DNA of 64,000 bases, from positions 29,390-93,389 of the forward strand of contig NZ_QVMK01000011.1 of NCBI RefSeq assembly GCF_010500995.1. The letters are read 5' to 3'. The position numbers and the translations under genes are program-made. The notes under the pieces were generated by a model, which saw only the letters and a program-made list of their open reading frames with translations, made no database searches and was not told where the DNA came from. This DNA is from Bacteroides sp. 224 (lineage in GTDB: Bacteria; Bacteroidota; Bacteroidia; Bacteroidales; Bacteroidaceae). Numbering within the stretch: the first letter of the stretch is position 1; each line of letters opens with the position of its first letter. Below are positions 63,657 through 64,000 of this stretch, one piece after another.

Positions 63657-64000
63657 GTCTTTTTAGGTGAAAGTTAATAACCCCAAGTATAGATAATACT
63701 TGTGGCTTTTGCCTATAACAACATAGAAGTTAGAGGGAATGTTTAGCGATTATACGAATAAATAGATTTTCATACTTGGTTCTCATTCTTCTCAACGGCT
63801 TGAGAATTTTTTCTCAACGGCTTGAGTACAAATACTCAAGGGCTTAAGAATATTTTCTCAAAGGCTTGAGAATAGATATCAAAGGGCTTGATAAAGACAC
63901 AAGCTGTATGTTAACGTTTTTAGTTGACTACTTTCAGTCTTATTAATAGAATTGGTTGCCTCGGTTTATACTTAGTTATAAACTAGGTTGACCTTTTTCA
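63657..64000. repeat. Noncoding end region with five 22-base palindromic units (family B)
   Basis: Units start at 63791, 63813, 63835, 63857 and 63879, exactly 22 bases apart. The core is a palindrome TCTCAACGGCTTGAGA or a variant (two central bases differ), with a T/A-rich spacer of about 6 bases. The fifth unit has changed outer arms (ATCAAAGGGCTTGAT) but the palindrome is kept by compensating changes. A further inverted repeat GTTTATA/TATAAAC lies at 63963-63982. No open frame was found. Confidence 0.85.

Overview
The window comes from a chromosome of the order Bacteroidales (Bacteroides-like). Evidence is the DnaA sequence and the order dnaA - nitroreductase - B12-dependent ribonucleotide reductase. 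A two-subunit methylmalonyl-CoA mutase, a PCMD-type lipoprotein and a DUF4837 lipoprotein also fit. Promoters of the Bacteroidetes type (-7 box TAnnTTTG, TTTG about 19-24 bases upstream) precede many genes, and Shine-Dalgarno sites are poor. No tRNA, rRNA, insertion sequence, integrase or CRISPR array was seen.

Most of the window is housekeeping. From left to right: the end of a cell-wall amidase and an MCE lipid-transport protein; dnaA; a nitroreductase; nrdJ; a two-gene ATPase plus predicted nuclease module (7.1-8.8 kb); 4-alpha-glucanotransferase (malQ); folB facing a HAD phosphatase; pgi-gpsA-lysS in one run; a MATE pump; a cytidylate-kinase-like protein; mutA-mutB (propionate/succinate branch); two lipoprotein genes; topB; an M20 dipeptidase and aroC.

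From about 32 to 43 kb there is an A+T-rich accessory island. It holds two near-identical WG-repeat lipoproteins, a TetR-type regulator, and a cluster that looks like an orphan type VI secretion effector locus. That cluster has a DUF4123 adaptor, a metzincin-type metalloprotease overlapping a MORN-like lipoprotein, and a lipase-like alpha/beta hydrolase followed by three tandem paralogous membrane proteins that are probably immunity proteins. No Hcp, VgrG, PAAR, sheath or ATPase gene is in the window, so the apparatus must be elsewhere if the assignment is right.

After the island come a PCMD lipoprotein/beta-barrel pair, rlmN-DUF4837-pdxA, a PAP2 phosphatase, an LTA-synthase-like sulfatase, a sigma-54 activator-lptE-TPR-secG operon, an MFS transporter, DUF2461-yhcH-glgB, an alpha-amylase, a patatin and a CNNM/CorC protein. 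malQ, glgB and the cytoplasmic amylase point to intracellular glycogen or maltodextrin turnover.

Intergenic DNA is unusually rich in structure. There are four sequence-unrelated families of tandem 22-23-base palindromic units, one of them in two inverted copies 14 kb apart that share flanks. There are also several long imperfect inverted repeats lying against gene ends or starts. These created false upstream start codons at several genes, and I moved those starts. A possible short RNA (promoter plus terminator, about 60 bases) lies upstream of topB.
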